Source of the DNA: Antedon mediterranea
Taxonomy: Eukaryota; Echinodermata; Crinoidea; Comatulida; Antedonidae
Assembly (NCBI RefSeq): GCF_964355755.1
Contig: NC_092674.1
Location: forward strand, 20,920,001 to 20,984,000
Reading direction: 5' to 3'
Length of the DNA stretch: 64,000 nucleotides
The number at the start of each line of letters is the position of its first letter. Within the stretch, counting starts at the first letter, position 1. The notes beneath the pieces were generated by a model that saw nothing but the letters and a program-made list of their open reading frames with translations, was not told the DNA's origin and did not search any database. Shown piece by piece: positions 12,218 through 23,410 of the stretch. The translations under genes and the position numbers were made by a program.

Positions 12218-12250
12218 ACCGACCGACCGACCGACCGACCAACCGACCGA
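12218..12250 (+). repeat. GACC tetranucleotide microsatellite
   Basis: CCGACCGACCGACCGACC units; a shorter version lies near 12749-12764. These explain the TDRPTDRPTDR-like translations, which I do not treat as a gene. Confidence 0.85.
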
Positions 12251-12399
12251 ATGGCTGAACATTTAGAGTTGAAAAGTAAATCAAATATGATATTATTAAA
12301 GAAAGGTTGTAAAACAGAAATCTGGCAAAAAGAGTCCATATTAACATTTAACGCGCAGTGCGCGTGCAAAATTCTGCGCACTTCTGGCAATTTTTTAAG

Positions 12400-13276
12400 C
12401 GCTTAAAATTGCCTGAAGCGTACTCTTATTTCATGGAAAATAAATTTTGACAATTTTAAGAGCACGTACGCATGCGTAATATGCGCTACGCACGTAATTG
12501 TTTTGCCATATGATGATTTATGCCCTGAAATTTATGAGTACCAAATTTTATTTAATTGTGATTCATGCTTGTGAAGATATGATTACAAACTTGATTTCGT
12601 TAAATCGTGCCTAGACCGCGTAATTTCTTATTGCGCACTGTGAAAACATCACCACATCGATTCCGGGCCATAAGGAATACTGTGAAAAATTGACTTAGCT
12701 AGATGAAACTGATGTCAAGACAAAGCCATATACAAGTTACTGTTTAACGACCGACCGACCGACATAGTGAGCTGTAGAGTCGCGTTGTCATTAGGTTAAA
12801 AGCAAACATCCGATTGGGTTATTTGTAAAATTTCAAAATTATAAACTTGTGAGAGACCCGACATGTTGCTAAACACGTCCAATAAACTCCTGACTCACCG
12901 ACCAACTAATTATTTGCTCATTTTTCTTACCCTGACTTTCTACCCAATATTTATTATTCATTTTTAAGTTCAGATTTTCTCATCTTTATCTTTTCAGATT
13001 TTTAGTAATGATATTTTTACAATGAGATGTACACATTCCCTCTTTCCGTTTAAAAAAACACCCATATTCTTGTAGAGAACTATGTCTAACGACAAACGAG
13101 AATAAATTCTGCGTTGCATGTTGACGGCAACCTAGTACCATGGGCTGACTGTAGCATTTTCCGTCACTTGTTCAATAAATCAGTGTTGCACTCAGCAGAC
13201 ACGATATTGCAGGTTTCGATAAAAAATCCAAATATGTATATGTTACAGTAAATTCAAAATACAGACGTGGTTTAAT
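12400..13276. other. Upstream region of FAMeT copy 1
   Basis: From about 12845 (GTGAGAGACCCGACATGTTG) the sequence parallels upstream regions of copies 2, 3 and 4. Shared words include TGACTCACCGACCAACT, TCTAACGACAAACGAGAAT and GACGGCAACCTAGTACCATG. No coding sequence is supported. Confidence 0.6.
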
Positions 13277-13729
13277 CAAAGATTATATAGCGCCGCTACG
13301 CGGCGCAAGATAGGTAAATGTTGCCAAGCTCCTATCTTATAACACTACGCGCCCAGTAAATCCATGGACGCCATTCGGGCGGACAGGTTATTATTGTGAT
13401 TTAAATGTAAATGGTTTAAATTTTGCGGTCCGCCTCGAAGTATCTGTGGTTAACCATCTTGATGATTGATTCATGGAAAAGGGAAGAAATTATGTAAACA
13501 AAGTAAAATAAAAGTTTCTTTGGGATCTGGACACTTTCCGATTAATTCTGTGTGTTTACATTGATATGTTTGGTTAGACAACTTCGTTCTTTAACCGAAA
13601 CATCGTGAATATTGCCTTGACAACGACTTTATTCCGGTTCAAACTTGTCCGCCGGAATGGCGTCCATGGATTACAAAGGTCTCACCCAGTTACCTACCTT
13701 GCGCCGCGTAGCGGCGCTATACAATCTTT
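13277..13729. mobile_element. hAT-like MITE, 453 bp, with dated empty site
   Basis: Terminal inverted repeats begin CAAAGATTATATAGCGCCGC on the left; on the right GCGGCGCTAT precedes ACAATCTTT. A longer inner inversion (CCATGGACGCCATTCGGGCG against CCGGAATGGCGTCCATGG) follows. The flanks carry GGTTTAAT on both sides (13269-13276, 13730-13737). Copy 2 at the equivalent place has the uninterrupted ACGTGGTTTAATAATT, so insertion postdates the duplication of copies 1 and 2. No ORF. Confidence 0.85.
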
Positions 13730-13739
13730 GGTTTAATAA

Positions 13740-13875
13740 TTAAAAAAGGTACATCTTTCGTACTTTTATCATAAGTGGATTTTCTTTCCTGATTGTAGAA
13801 TTAAGTTCTAGAATGTTTTTGATTACTTATTTACAAATTGTTTTCTTATTTATTAAGAATAAGTGATAAATTGCA
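13740..13875 (+). promoter_or_regulatory. Conserved proximal upstream region of FAMeT copy 1
   Basis: GGTACATCTTTCGTACTTTT, then ATCATAAGTGG, TTCTTTCCTGATTGTAGAAT, TAAGTTCTAGAATGTTTT and AAGAATAAGTGATA precede the start codon. The same block is strongly conserved before copies 2 (21220-21345), 3 (41800-41921) and 4 (54540-54665). I see no clear TATA box. Its conservation may reflect recent duplication alone. Confidence 0.5.
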
Positions 13876-16732
13876 ATGGATTTGTTGAAGAAGTTAGGTT
13901 TTTTAACCTGTGTACTGGTCATTGTTTACAACACTGGTAAGCATAAAATATATACTAATTGTGATTGATTCTTTCCATATACTGATTTTGTGACAGCAAA
14001 TGTCTTGAATTTTGATTATCTATCTATTATATTAATTATCTTTTGACAAACTGGTTTGTCCTATTGCCATGGTGCTTTTGAAAACTTAGTCAACGATCAC
14101 CCATAAACGATGTGGTTGTGGTGCCTCTTATTGTATTGAAACTAAAGAAAGTAAGAAAACTCCATGACTTTGAAATTGTTGATATAATAAGTTTTTTTTT
14201 TCATGTTTCACCCTTAATAATCAATTTCACAATACAAATAATGTTTTCGTGCAACATATTAATATATCCATTGTATTGTGATTATCTTTAGTTTCAGATT
14301 TCATTGATTCTTTTTTATTTTGTGAATTTAGAGCCAAGCTTGGTTAATACATTACACGAACATAACTGTTTTTTGTCAAACATGATGGTCCGTGATAAGA
14401 AAGACTATAATGTTAAAATGGACCGTGTTGTTAACTCTCGTTCTGCCATTCAATGCGTCAGCTTTTGTACTCTTGACCCAACATGCGTGTCTATCCGTTT
14501 TGATGGAATTAATTCATGTGTGATGTACAGCGTCGAAAGCGGTAGTATAGATACTGACAATGGTCAACCTACATACTACGAAATTACCAAGGTATTATGG
14601 CATGTCCAGGGATGTTTTTCTGCTTAATTGCACAAAACAATACGTGATTAACTACAACTATTATATTATAGTGTGCTAATTTTTGTTTCTACTGATACAC
14701 ACAATTATTTTGACATATTGCTCACGTACGTAGGCCTACGTTTGTAATAATGTCGTGGTACGTGAGACCATGCCCGGATTGATTTGGAAGTTTTCTCCCC
14801 GGGTATCAAGCGTGCGAGGCTTGGCTCAAATGAATGCAATATCAAGACCAACAGAAAGACAACAAGTTGTTGATTGCCGTTATCAGACCATTTATTGTGT
14901 ACAACTCCACGTCACTCAGAAAATAAAGAGAACGAAGAAAGGAAAAAACCCTGAAAATATACAAACATAATTTCAATAACAGTCAGTTTATAACTTCACT
15001 CACTTTACCACCGTATTACCACTATACTTAAACACACTGTGTACAAACTGGTTATCATTCAGAACAATACAATCAATTAAACGTCATTACAAATGATTAA
15101 TACCTGAATCAACTTGAATGATGTATTTACTAACTAAGAACGAAAGATCGTACAGCAATCAACCATTTCTCTATAAATTGAAGTAAAGATTTGAGAACAT
15201 TATATGCTTTATTTAAGTTGTATGCATGCAATTTAGTATAATAAATTAACAGGCGAATGATCCGTCTATCATGTAATATAATTCTTTTTACTACTTACAA
15301 TGGTAACTTGAACAACGGCTTAATAATATATATATATAACACGGTAACAAAAATCACATCTTCCTGTGTTTGCAACAAAAGCTTTTCTGACGCGCAGACA
15401 GAAAAACCAGGTAGTTAACCAAAACATCACCTATATGCAAATGCGCCAAACACAATGCTCGCAAAACAACTAGCAGCAAGACACTTATATGCAAATACGC
15501 AGAACGCACACGAACAACAACTGATCCATGACAATAATACATAACAAAATGCGTTAATTTAGTCGGCCTATTCACGCATTAAACCATAATTTACTTCCTA
15601 TCAGAAACAGGCGTGATCTAAGCACAGGGGTTGAGAGATTGGATCCAGTTGGGTTGGTGACAGCTAGGCATTTCGGAGTACCAGGGAAGAGTGAATATTA
15701 TTATTTTAATATTTCATTAATTTTACTCTTCTCTAGGAGTACTGTTTTTGTCGTATGCCTAAATCTATGTATCATGTAACTCTCGCAAGCCTGTAAAAAC
15801 AAGAGTGCGTATTGCGCATTCGCGACATAATTTCTTCCATCTTCATCATTGTCATTTACTATTATTTATTCTTTATATCTAGATAAGAAATCATGAATGT
15901 ACTGGTTACAACAACGAGGAGGTCAAATGCGTTTACCAACATGGACATGAATGCGAAAATATGAGTAAGTTCATTACTGTCATTCACGACGAAGGGTAGA
16001 GGTTTCCGTGTTCAAACAAACATCACATTAAAAACGATTAATGGAGGCTCGCGCTCAAAGTTATAAACTGGTCGTGCGTAATATCATTGTTTAATATCAT
16101 TATCATGTTATGGTTATTCAAATTATGCTTGGTTCATAAGAACACTGTACATTGACCAATTTCGGCGCGATGGTGGATCCCATCTTAACTGTCGCTTCCG
16201 CTTGGTCAACTCACTTGCTTTGCGCCTATACGTCATTGGAAACAAGCTTAATGTAGATTTTGTTTGTTAAATTATTATTATTGTTATGTTATTTTTCTCT
16301 ACAGTCTGCAAACAATATGTTACAACTACAAACAACGAATATCGTTTTGATAACCCAATACTACAAGTAGAAACGACGACAAGGATAGAGTTCAGTGTCG
16401 TTGCTAAAAATGACGTTCACATTGCGTTATCGTCAAGTCCGGAGGTTATGACACCAATGTATGAGATTGTGATTGGTGGTTGGAAAAATACTAAATCAGT
16501 CATTCGCCGCTGTGCGCAGTGTGACATTGAGAAAGAACATAAAGAGACTGGAATACTATCTGTGGATGAGTTTACCAAATTCTGGATATCGTTTGTAAAT
16601 GGATCAATTCGTGTTGGTTTGGTAGGCAGTGACCTTTTCATGGAATGGAATGACTCGAATCCACTTCCTGTCAAATACGTTGGATTCTCAACATGGCACG
16701 GAATCGAAGGAACATTTCAATTTTGCCAGTGA
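13876..16732 (+). CDS. Secreted PAN-FAMeT protein, copy 1 (276 aa, four exons)
   Basis: Exons 13876-13936, 14332-14591, 15883-15964 and 16305-16732 join in phase (61+260+82+428 nt) with GT-AG boundaries (GTAAGC, GTATTA, GTAAGT donors). Residues 1-20 form a signal peptide (MDLLKKLGFLTCVLVIVYNT). Residues 21-107 look like a PAN/apple domain with C33, C62, C66, C72 and C83. Residues 108-136 hold a Cys-rich linker (C113, C123, C131, C136). Residues 139-274 are a FAMeT domain (IEFSVVAKND, YEIVIGGWKN, FWISF, GLVGS, YVGFSTWHG). In deuterostomes this domain occurs in secreted, adhesive or immune-like proteins. Methyltransferase activity is not supported. The exon structure is my reconstruction; other donors after exon 2 are possible. 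Confidence 0.85.
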
Positions 16733-16905
16733 AATGTTGTTTTTATTCATATTTATCTTTTTAAAATTAAGCACGGCAGTTGTAAGCTAGGCCTACCTCA
16801 ATCATAATATAAGGAACGCTAGAACAGTAGAATGATAGGCCTGCTTCTGTTTAAAGATATCAATTAACCTTAATGTAACGTTATCTTGTTTATTAATTAT
16901 ATATT
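16733..16905 (+). other. 3' flank of copy 1
   Basis: GAAATGTTGTTTTTATTCAT through AAGCACGGCAGTTGTA and ATGATAGGCCTGCTTCTG is shared with copies 2 and 4 immediately after the stop, so it is probably 3' UTR. No AATAAA signal is close by. Confidence 0.5.
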
Positions 16906-18554
16906 TCAACTGGGTGTTAAACTTGGCCTGCTACAATATGGGTTTGCCAGTCGTCGTAGTACCAAGGATATTCTTGTAAATGGTTTGTCCTTGTGTGTTT
17001 GAAAAAATTGTGACAACTTGTTGACTGCACTATGAAATACTTTTATGTCGGCGTTTTGTAGTACTCGCTGGAAACGATGAGAAAGCTGGGGTGTCACGAA
17101 AGCTCAGACCACGAAAGCTCAGACCCCCTAAGACCTAAGATCACGAAAGCTAAGACCCAACACCTAAGATTACAATACTAAGATATACTACAGCTTAAAA
17201 ACAATACTTGTTTATCCATACATAATTTTAAACACCGTAGGTTTCATTTATTACCATAAATATAATTTAATACTACCGCAAAACATAGATAAACTCACAT
17301 TATTTTCGCCCGTTGAGTAAATGTATATTTTTTCTTTACAACAAACAAACTTGACGGGTTGTTTGTTGGTATATATTTACTCCATTGTGTTGGTTCAGAG
17401 GATGTTTTTCTTACGCACCTGCCTTTCTTGTATTTTGACTCCAAATTTGTTGACTAACTTTATCCTGAACACCACACTTTAAAATTAGGACTTATAAGTA
17501 CTTTCAGAAGGAGAAACACATAATAACAAATAAATAAATCCTTTAAATTGATGATTTTACAGATGTGTTTCTTTGTATACTGTAATGACAATGTAATTCC
17601 TCGAGCTCCCCATGCTCAATGTTTTTGTTTCTATGGAGCGCCAAAAAAGCAACAATAATAGTACAAGTATAAAAACAGAAAGAAAACGAAACAAAACAAC
17701 TTATCATGATTTTTAAATTAAAATTTATTTGCCAGTATTTATTTCTTCGTACTTGCATGATTATACTATTATCATTACAATTTTAATTTTACATTGTTCC
17801 ATCCACACTGTAGATGGACTCCACAGAGTTTTCAGCCCTCTATATAATTTTTGCTCTTTTGACGTTCCATAGAAACAAAAACATTGAACATGGCCCATGG
17901 GGTAGGCCTACTGTACTGTAGGCTAGTCATTTTGTGTGCGAGAAAAACGTCTGTAAAATCATCAATTTAAAAATGTATTTGTTACTTTTTATGTGATTCT
18001 TTTTCATGAAAGTGCCAATTCTAAGGTGTGGTATTCAGAATAAATGTTGGGAGTTAAAATACAAGGCAGGTGCGAAAGATAAATATTTGTAATCTTAGGT
18101 GTTGGGTCTTAGCTTTCGTGATCTTAGGTCTTAGGGGGTCTGAGCTTTCGTGGTCTGAGCTTTCGTGACACCCGAGAAAGCTGTCCTAAATGTGGTAATC
18201 ATACAGTCTGAATTCTGCAGGATCGCTGTTGTTGGTTGATGATAACTTATTCCTTCCTGTAACCATTGAGTTCGAATGCTTTGTTGACATGTTGTATTTC
18301 TTGTCGAAGACACTTCTTGTCGCTGATGGAGTGCGCTCTTTTGATGACAGTTTTACAAACTGATTTCTTCGTTGACGGGTGGTGGAAAGATCGCTTATGT
18401 AAATATCTGTCCGTACGGTGTGAGTGTGTTTGCGATAAACTTTGTGGGACATAGGGCCCTCTGGTTCCTTTGTGACAAATACGTCATGAGAAATGGTAAA
18501 CTGTGGTCGTTTTCCTCTTCCATGGTGAATGCAATATTTCGATTTCATTTTCAT
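16906..18554 (-). pseudogene. Retroelement-like minus-strand ORF remnant interrupted by a foldback element
   Basis: Minus-strand frames 18554-18186 (RTDIYISDLSTTRQRRNQF) and 17087-16906 (QRVLQNADIKVFHSAVNKL, then FFQTHKDKPFTRISL) join in order when the element at 17088-18173 is removed; QLSHRFQRVL reads through the restored site. Several frame changes are present. It looks like part of a transposon protein, but I do not recognise the family. Confidence 0.4.
17088..18173. mobile_element. Mutator-like foldback element, 1.09 kb, 9-bp target duplication
   Basis: The ends are long inverted repeats: GGGTGTCACGAAAGCTC at the left and GAGCTTTCGTGACACCC at the right. The inversion continues inward through CACGAAAGCTAAGACCCAAC, GACTCCAA/AATTCTAAGGTGTGG and AATTGATGATTTTACAG/CTGTAAAATCATCAATT, so each arm is about 500 bp. 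GAGAAAGCT flanks both sides (17079-17087, 18174-18182). Nine-base duplications and long inverted repeats fit non-autonomous Mutator-like elements; superfamily is inference. No ORF. Confidence 0.85.
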
Positions 18555-18794
18555 TTATTTTGTCTCCATAAAAAGACAATATAAAAAACGTGGAAAAAAG
18601 AAAACATCACACAAAACCAGGCAGAGACAGGATTCCTAAAAACTTAATTACTACCTAGTAGGTCTCCTATTGCACTGATCGTATAAAAAAACATTTAGAA
18701 AAAAATTTGTATAAACATTAAAAATGCATATAATACTATGTTGAGAGTTAAGGTGTGATAGAAAACTATAGTCCACCTTGTTGTGCTGCCAGAT

Positions 18795-18853
18795 GATATA
18801 AATAATGTATGAGAAGATTCAAAATAATGGTCAGACGCACACGTTTTAGATAA
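18795..18853 (+). pseudogene. Fibrinogen-related (FReD) 3' exon relic 1
   Basis: The last ~19 codons match, with frame damage, the carboxy terminus preserved at 32735-32794: TATAAATAATGTATGAGAAG, then TTCAAAATAATGGTCAGACG, CACACGTTTTAGATAA. An intact version would read YKYCMRSFKM-VRPT-F then stop. The rest of the exon is lost. The shared 3' flank that follows confirms homology. Confidence 0.7.
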
Positions 18854-19980
18854 CTATTCAATATTGACATGGAAAACGATTAATAGTAAACTGAAGGTTT
18901 CGATATTTTTATGGTGAATTTATACGAAAATATTGTAAATGAATGCTTTAAATTGTTCTGTTTTTTAAAAATATTAGCAAATTTTAAATAAAAAGGATTA
19001 GAAAATTGATTTGTATTATTTTAGTATTCCAATTCATTATAGGAATGATCCATTTTGATGTGCTGATTTCAACAGTTTGTCATTTTTATTCTTACAAAAA
19101 TTAAGTCTAAGTATATTTTTTTTAGTGCGGGGTTGATAAACTATAACATTAAACTTGTTTTGCTTGTAAATATTTCCCATGTGCCGTAGCACGGTACAGT
19201 AAGCCAAATGTGACGACGTGTTCTGGATGCGAATAACTGTTGTCATCAATAATACATAATTACAAAAGAAACTAAACAAAACAATTTTTATTGAAGAACA
19301 GTTACTGCTATAACATTCTAATTATTTTATAAAAAATAGAGATGTAGTAACTATAATTAATACCTCCGTGAGAGTTTTAAAGGTGTTTTACATAACTGTA
19401 GCCTATGACTATTAAAATGAGTAAGAGAGAACAATTAAATTATCACCATAATAATGTGTATCCATAAAAGAAGTAATTTAATGAAAGTATAGAAATAATA
19501 TTATATCTCTTTATTTATGGAAACCTGCAGTGAAGTTAGACTTTTTTATGTTTTTGTAACTTAATCACCGAAATTTCCAATTGATATTAAGTGATCATAA
19601 TAAAACCACTCGTTTGACGAACATTCGTTTTTGTCCTCTTTTATTTTTGCGTTGAGACCTGAAACGCGCAGAAAATTGATTAGAAATTGATTTTTCGCAA
19701 TATAAAATTTTAATTGCGCGTGCGCGTGTGAAATCTTGCTCGATAAGCCAAATTTTTTTCAATACAAAGTTGACCCCTTATATAAATCGTGATTTTATGA
19801 AGTTTCAATAAAAAATGATTTATCGTTCTGAATTTCTGATTAATCATAGAATTTCATAAAATGACTCGTACGTTACGCTCCGCAAGTCCGGCGCTAACTA
19901 AAGCCTGATTACGACATCTTTGTGGAAAGAATGAAGAATAAAGAAGATGAAAAGTAAAAGATCCTGACAATAATAATATT
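18854..19980. repeat. Shared FReD 3' flank, module 1/2 junction
   Basis: Blocks such as GGTGAATTTATACGAAAATA, AAATTAAGTCTAAGTATATT, GACGACGTGTTCTGGAT, AACAATTTTTATTGAAGAAC and CTGAAACGCGCAGAAAATTG recur in the same order at 32795-33825 and partly at 45295-45600. No coding sequence is supported. Confidence 0.7.
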
Positions 19981-21345
19981 TTTTAAAAAAGCCTCTTGTT
20001 TTTTCTCCAATTATAGTGTACATAATTTCAAGTATGTACACTATGATCATTCTAAATTAACTTGATCTTCAGCACATTTTAATATAGTTATTATGAGATG
20101 ACAATTATTAATTGGACCTATTTACTCATCCCTGGAGAACGCATGACTGAACATCACAGGCAAGTAGTTCCTCGAAATAAAAGTCGTTTAAATGAGTGAG
20201 CATGGAGCATAATCGGTGTCACTCTGGAGGAATTGAAGCATAATTGTGCAGCCTATAAACAAATTACAGCGCGTCTGTTTGTCTTCAGAAACCTGTTCTC
20301 TCATAAGTAAGTTTGATATTAATTTCACTTATATTTTTACCTGTTTAAGTGAAGATGAAAATAAATGATAATATAAATTAATTTAACAATTCACTTTCAT
20401 TTTTACGAGGTTGTTGAAAAGTTTAGCTAAAATACTCGGGTAGTCAATAAGCGCATTGCATGGATTGGGCATCCTGATAACAATGTTATAACACATTTAA
20501 TTCGTAATCCCTTAATTATGTTTAATTAACATAATAGTTGTGTAGGAAATTGCTGGTATAGTAACCTTATATTGTTTCTTACACGCACTTAGTAATAGTT
20601 GGTCGCGGTGAGCACAAGCATATTTTACAAATCTTAGACTGGATTAGCGTCTATTTTTGCTTATGTCAAGATATTTTAAAAGTGCTAAAGTGAAAAACTG
20701 TTGCTTTATTAATCAAAAATGTTGATCTATGAATTGTATTTCGTCATTAGGTTTTAAGGAAGGTATACGTAAACATCCGATTGGATTATTTGTAAAAACT
20801 TATATAAACTTGTGAGAGACCCGTGTTACTAAACACGTTCGATAAACTCCTGACTCACCGACCAACTTGTTATTTGGTCATTTTTCTTACCCTGACTTTC
20901 TACTCAATATTTATCATTCAGTTTGAAGTTCAGATTTTCTCATCTTTATCTTTTCAGATTTTTCATTCCGTTAAAAAAAAACCTGATTCTTGTAAAGAAT
21001 TATGTCTAACGACAAACGAGAATAAATTCTGCGTTGCATGTTGACGGCAACCTAGTACCATATGGGTTTCTGTAGTAGCATTTACCGTCAATAAATAAAT
21101 TAGTGTTGCACGCAGCAGACACGATATTGCTGGTTTGCGAAACAAATTTAAAAAAAAAATGTGTCTTTCACAGTAGTAAATACAAAGTACAGACGTGGTT
21201 TAATAATTAAAAAAAAAGGTACATCTTTCGTACTTTTATCATAAGTGGTATTTCTTTCCTGATTGTAGAATTAAGTTCTAGAATGTTTTTGATTACTTAT
21301 TTACAACTTGTTTTCTTATTTATTAAGAATAAGTGATACATTGCA
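19981..21345. repeat. 5' block and upstream region of module 2
   Basis: Uninterrupted version of the module 5' block (20045-20720) followed by the proximal upstream sequence. It serves as the empty site for the module 1 insertion at 10271-11840, the MITE at 13277, and the LINE at 38795. Confidence 0.7.
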
Positions 21346-23410
21346 ATGGATTTGTTGAAGAAGTTAGGTTTTTTTACCTGTGTATTGATCATTGTTTACA
21401 ACACTGGTAAGTATCAAATATTGATATTGAAACTAAAGAAAGTAAGAAAACTCCATGACTTTGAAATTGTTGATATAATAAGTTTTTTTAAAAACCGAAA
21501 CGAGTTATTTCATCATGTTTCACCTTAAAATCAATGTTTCACAATAAAAATAATGTTTTCGTGCAACATATTATATGTCCATTGTATTGTGATTACCTTT
21601 AGTTTCAGATTTCATTTATTCTTTTTTATTTTGTAAATTTAGAGCCAAGCTTGGTGAATACATTACAAGAACATAACTGTTTTTTGTCAAACATGATGGT
21701 CCGTGATAAGAAAGACTATAATGTTAAAATGGATCGTGTTGTTAACTCTCGTTCTGCCATTCAATGCGTCAGCTTTTGTACTCTTGACCCAACATGCGTG
21801 TCTATCCGTTTTGATGGAATTAATTCATGTGTGATGTACAGCGTCGGAAGCGGTAGTTTAGATACTGACAATGGTCAACCTACATACTACGAAATTACCA
21901 AGGTATTATGGCGTGTCCAGGGATGTTTTTCCAAACAATACGTGATTAACTACAACTAGTACTATGGTGTGCTACAATTACATTTCTACTGATACAAACA
22001 CAGTTATTTTTACATATTGCTCACGAACGTAGGCTTACGTTTGTACTAATACGTAACAAAATATGTTAATTTGTCGGCCTATTTACGCATTACACCATAA
22101 TTTACCTCCTATCAGAAACAGGCCCCGTGATCTAAGCACCTGGGTTGGAGGATTGGATCCAGTTGGGTTGGTCATAGCTGGGCATTTAGGAGTACCAGAG
22201 AAGAGTGAAATTATTTTGATATTTAATTAATTTCACTCTTTTCTGGGAGTAGGCCTACTGTTTGCCGTACATACCAGATCGTTGGGTCATCTATGGATGC
22301 TGTAACTACACACACTTACAAACGTAAACATGTCTTAAAGATGTTTTTCTTTTATTTTCTCTTTTGACTTGTTGCACATCTTAATGTTGGACTTTGAAAA
22401 ATGTTATTATGCCGGCCTGGCCATTTTGAGTTTTTTTTTTAGTTTTCGGTGGGCATGTATTATGCTCACAACCAACCATGACTGCGACGGCTGCGTTAAG
22501 CTGCTGTAGTATTTCTGTCATCTTCATCATTGTCGTTTACTATTATTTATTCTTTATACTTAGATAAGAAATCATGAATGTACTGGTTACAACAACGAGG
22601 AGGTCAAATGCGTTTACCAACATGGACATGAATGCGAAAATATGAGTAAGTTAATTACTGTCATTACACGACGAAGGGTAGAGGTTTCCGTGTTCAAACA
22701 AACATCAAAGTCAAAATGATTAATGGAGGCTCGCGCTCAAAATTGTAAACTGGTCGTGCGTAATATCATTGTTTAATATCATTATCATGTTATGGTTATT
22801 TAAATTAATGCTTGGTTCATAAGAACACCCGTACATTGACCAATCACGGCGCGATGGATCCCATTTTAACTGTAGCTTCCGCTTGGTCAACTCACTTGCT
22901 TTGCGCCTATACGTCATTGGAAACAAGCTTACTTTTGTTTTTGTTTGTTAAGTTATTACTAGTTTTATCTATTTTTTCTCTACAGTTTGCAAACAATATG
23001 TTGCAACTGACAACGAATATCGTTTTGATAACCCAATACTACTAGTAGAAACGACGACAAGGATAGAGTTCAGTGCCGTTGCTAAAAGTGACGTTCACAT
23101 TGCGTTATCGTCAAGTCCGGAGGTTATGATACCAATGTATGAGATTGTGATTGGTGGTTGGGGAAATACTAAATCAGTCATTCGCCGCTGTGCGAATTGT
23201 TACAATGAGAAAGAACATGAAGAGACTGGAATACTATCTGTTGATGAGTTTACCAAATTCTGGATATCGTTTGAAAATGGATTGATAAGTGTTGGTCTGG
23301 TAGGCAGTGACCCTTTCATGGAATGGGATGACCCAAAACCATTTCGTTTCAAATACGTTGGATTCAAAACATGGAAGGGAATCGAAGGAACATTTCAATT
23401 TTGTCAATGA
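21346..23410 (+). CDS. Secreted PAN-FAMeT protein, copy 2 (275 aa, four exons)
   Basis: Exons 21346-21406, 21643-21902, 22564-22645 and 22986-23410 are all in phase with intact GT-AG sites. The PAN-like exon is nearly identical to copy 1 (differences include HEH to QEH and E to G before SGSLD). The FAMeT exon is one codon shorter near its start and diverges in a cluster: NGLISVG, CANCYNEKEHEETG, KPFRFKYVGFKTWKG. Intron 1 is short (236 bp). No stop or frameshift is present, so it should be functional. The intron 2 hairpin around 22200-22250 (AGAGTGAAATTA / TAATTTCACTCT) is shared with copy 4. Confidence 0.85.

Noticed and set aside
12116-12406. Frames with TDRPTDRPTDR or RSVGRSVGRSV
   Set aside because: Caused by a GACC microsatellite; no domain on either side.
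14755-14970. 71-codon frame in intron 2 of copy 1
   Set aside because: Not present in the paralogous introns and no recognisable domain.
16417-16674. Minus-strand frames opposite the FAMeT exons (also 44521-44811 and 56579-56869)
   Set aside because: They are antisense shadows conserved only because the sense exon is conserved.
22120-22200. Possible tRNA-derived SINE in intron 2 (GTGATCTAAGCACC then GGATTGGATCC), recurring in each copy
   Set aside because: Box A/B-like words are weak and spacing is short; recurrence is explained by gene duplication.
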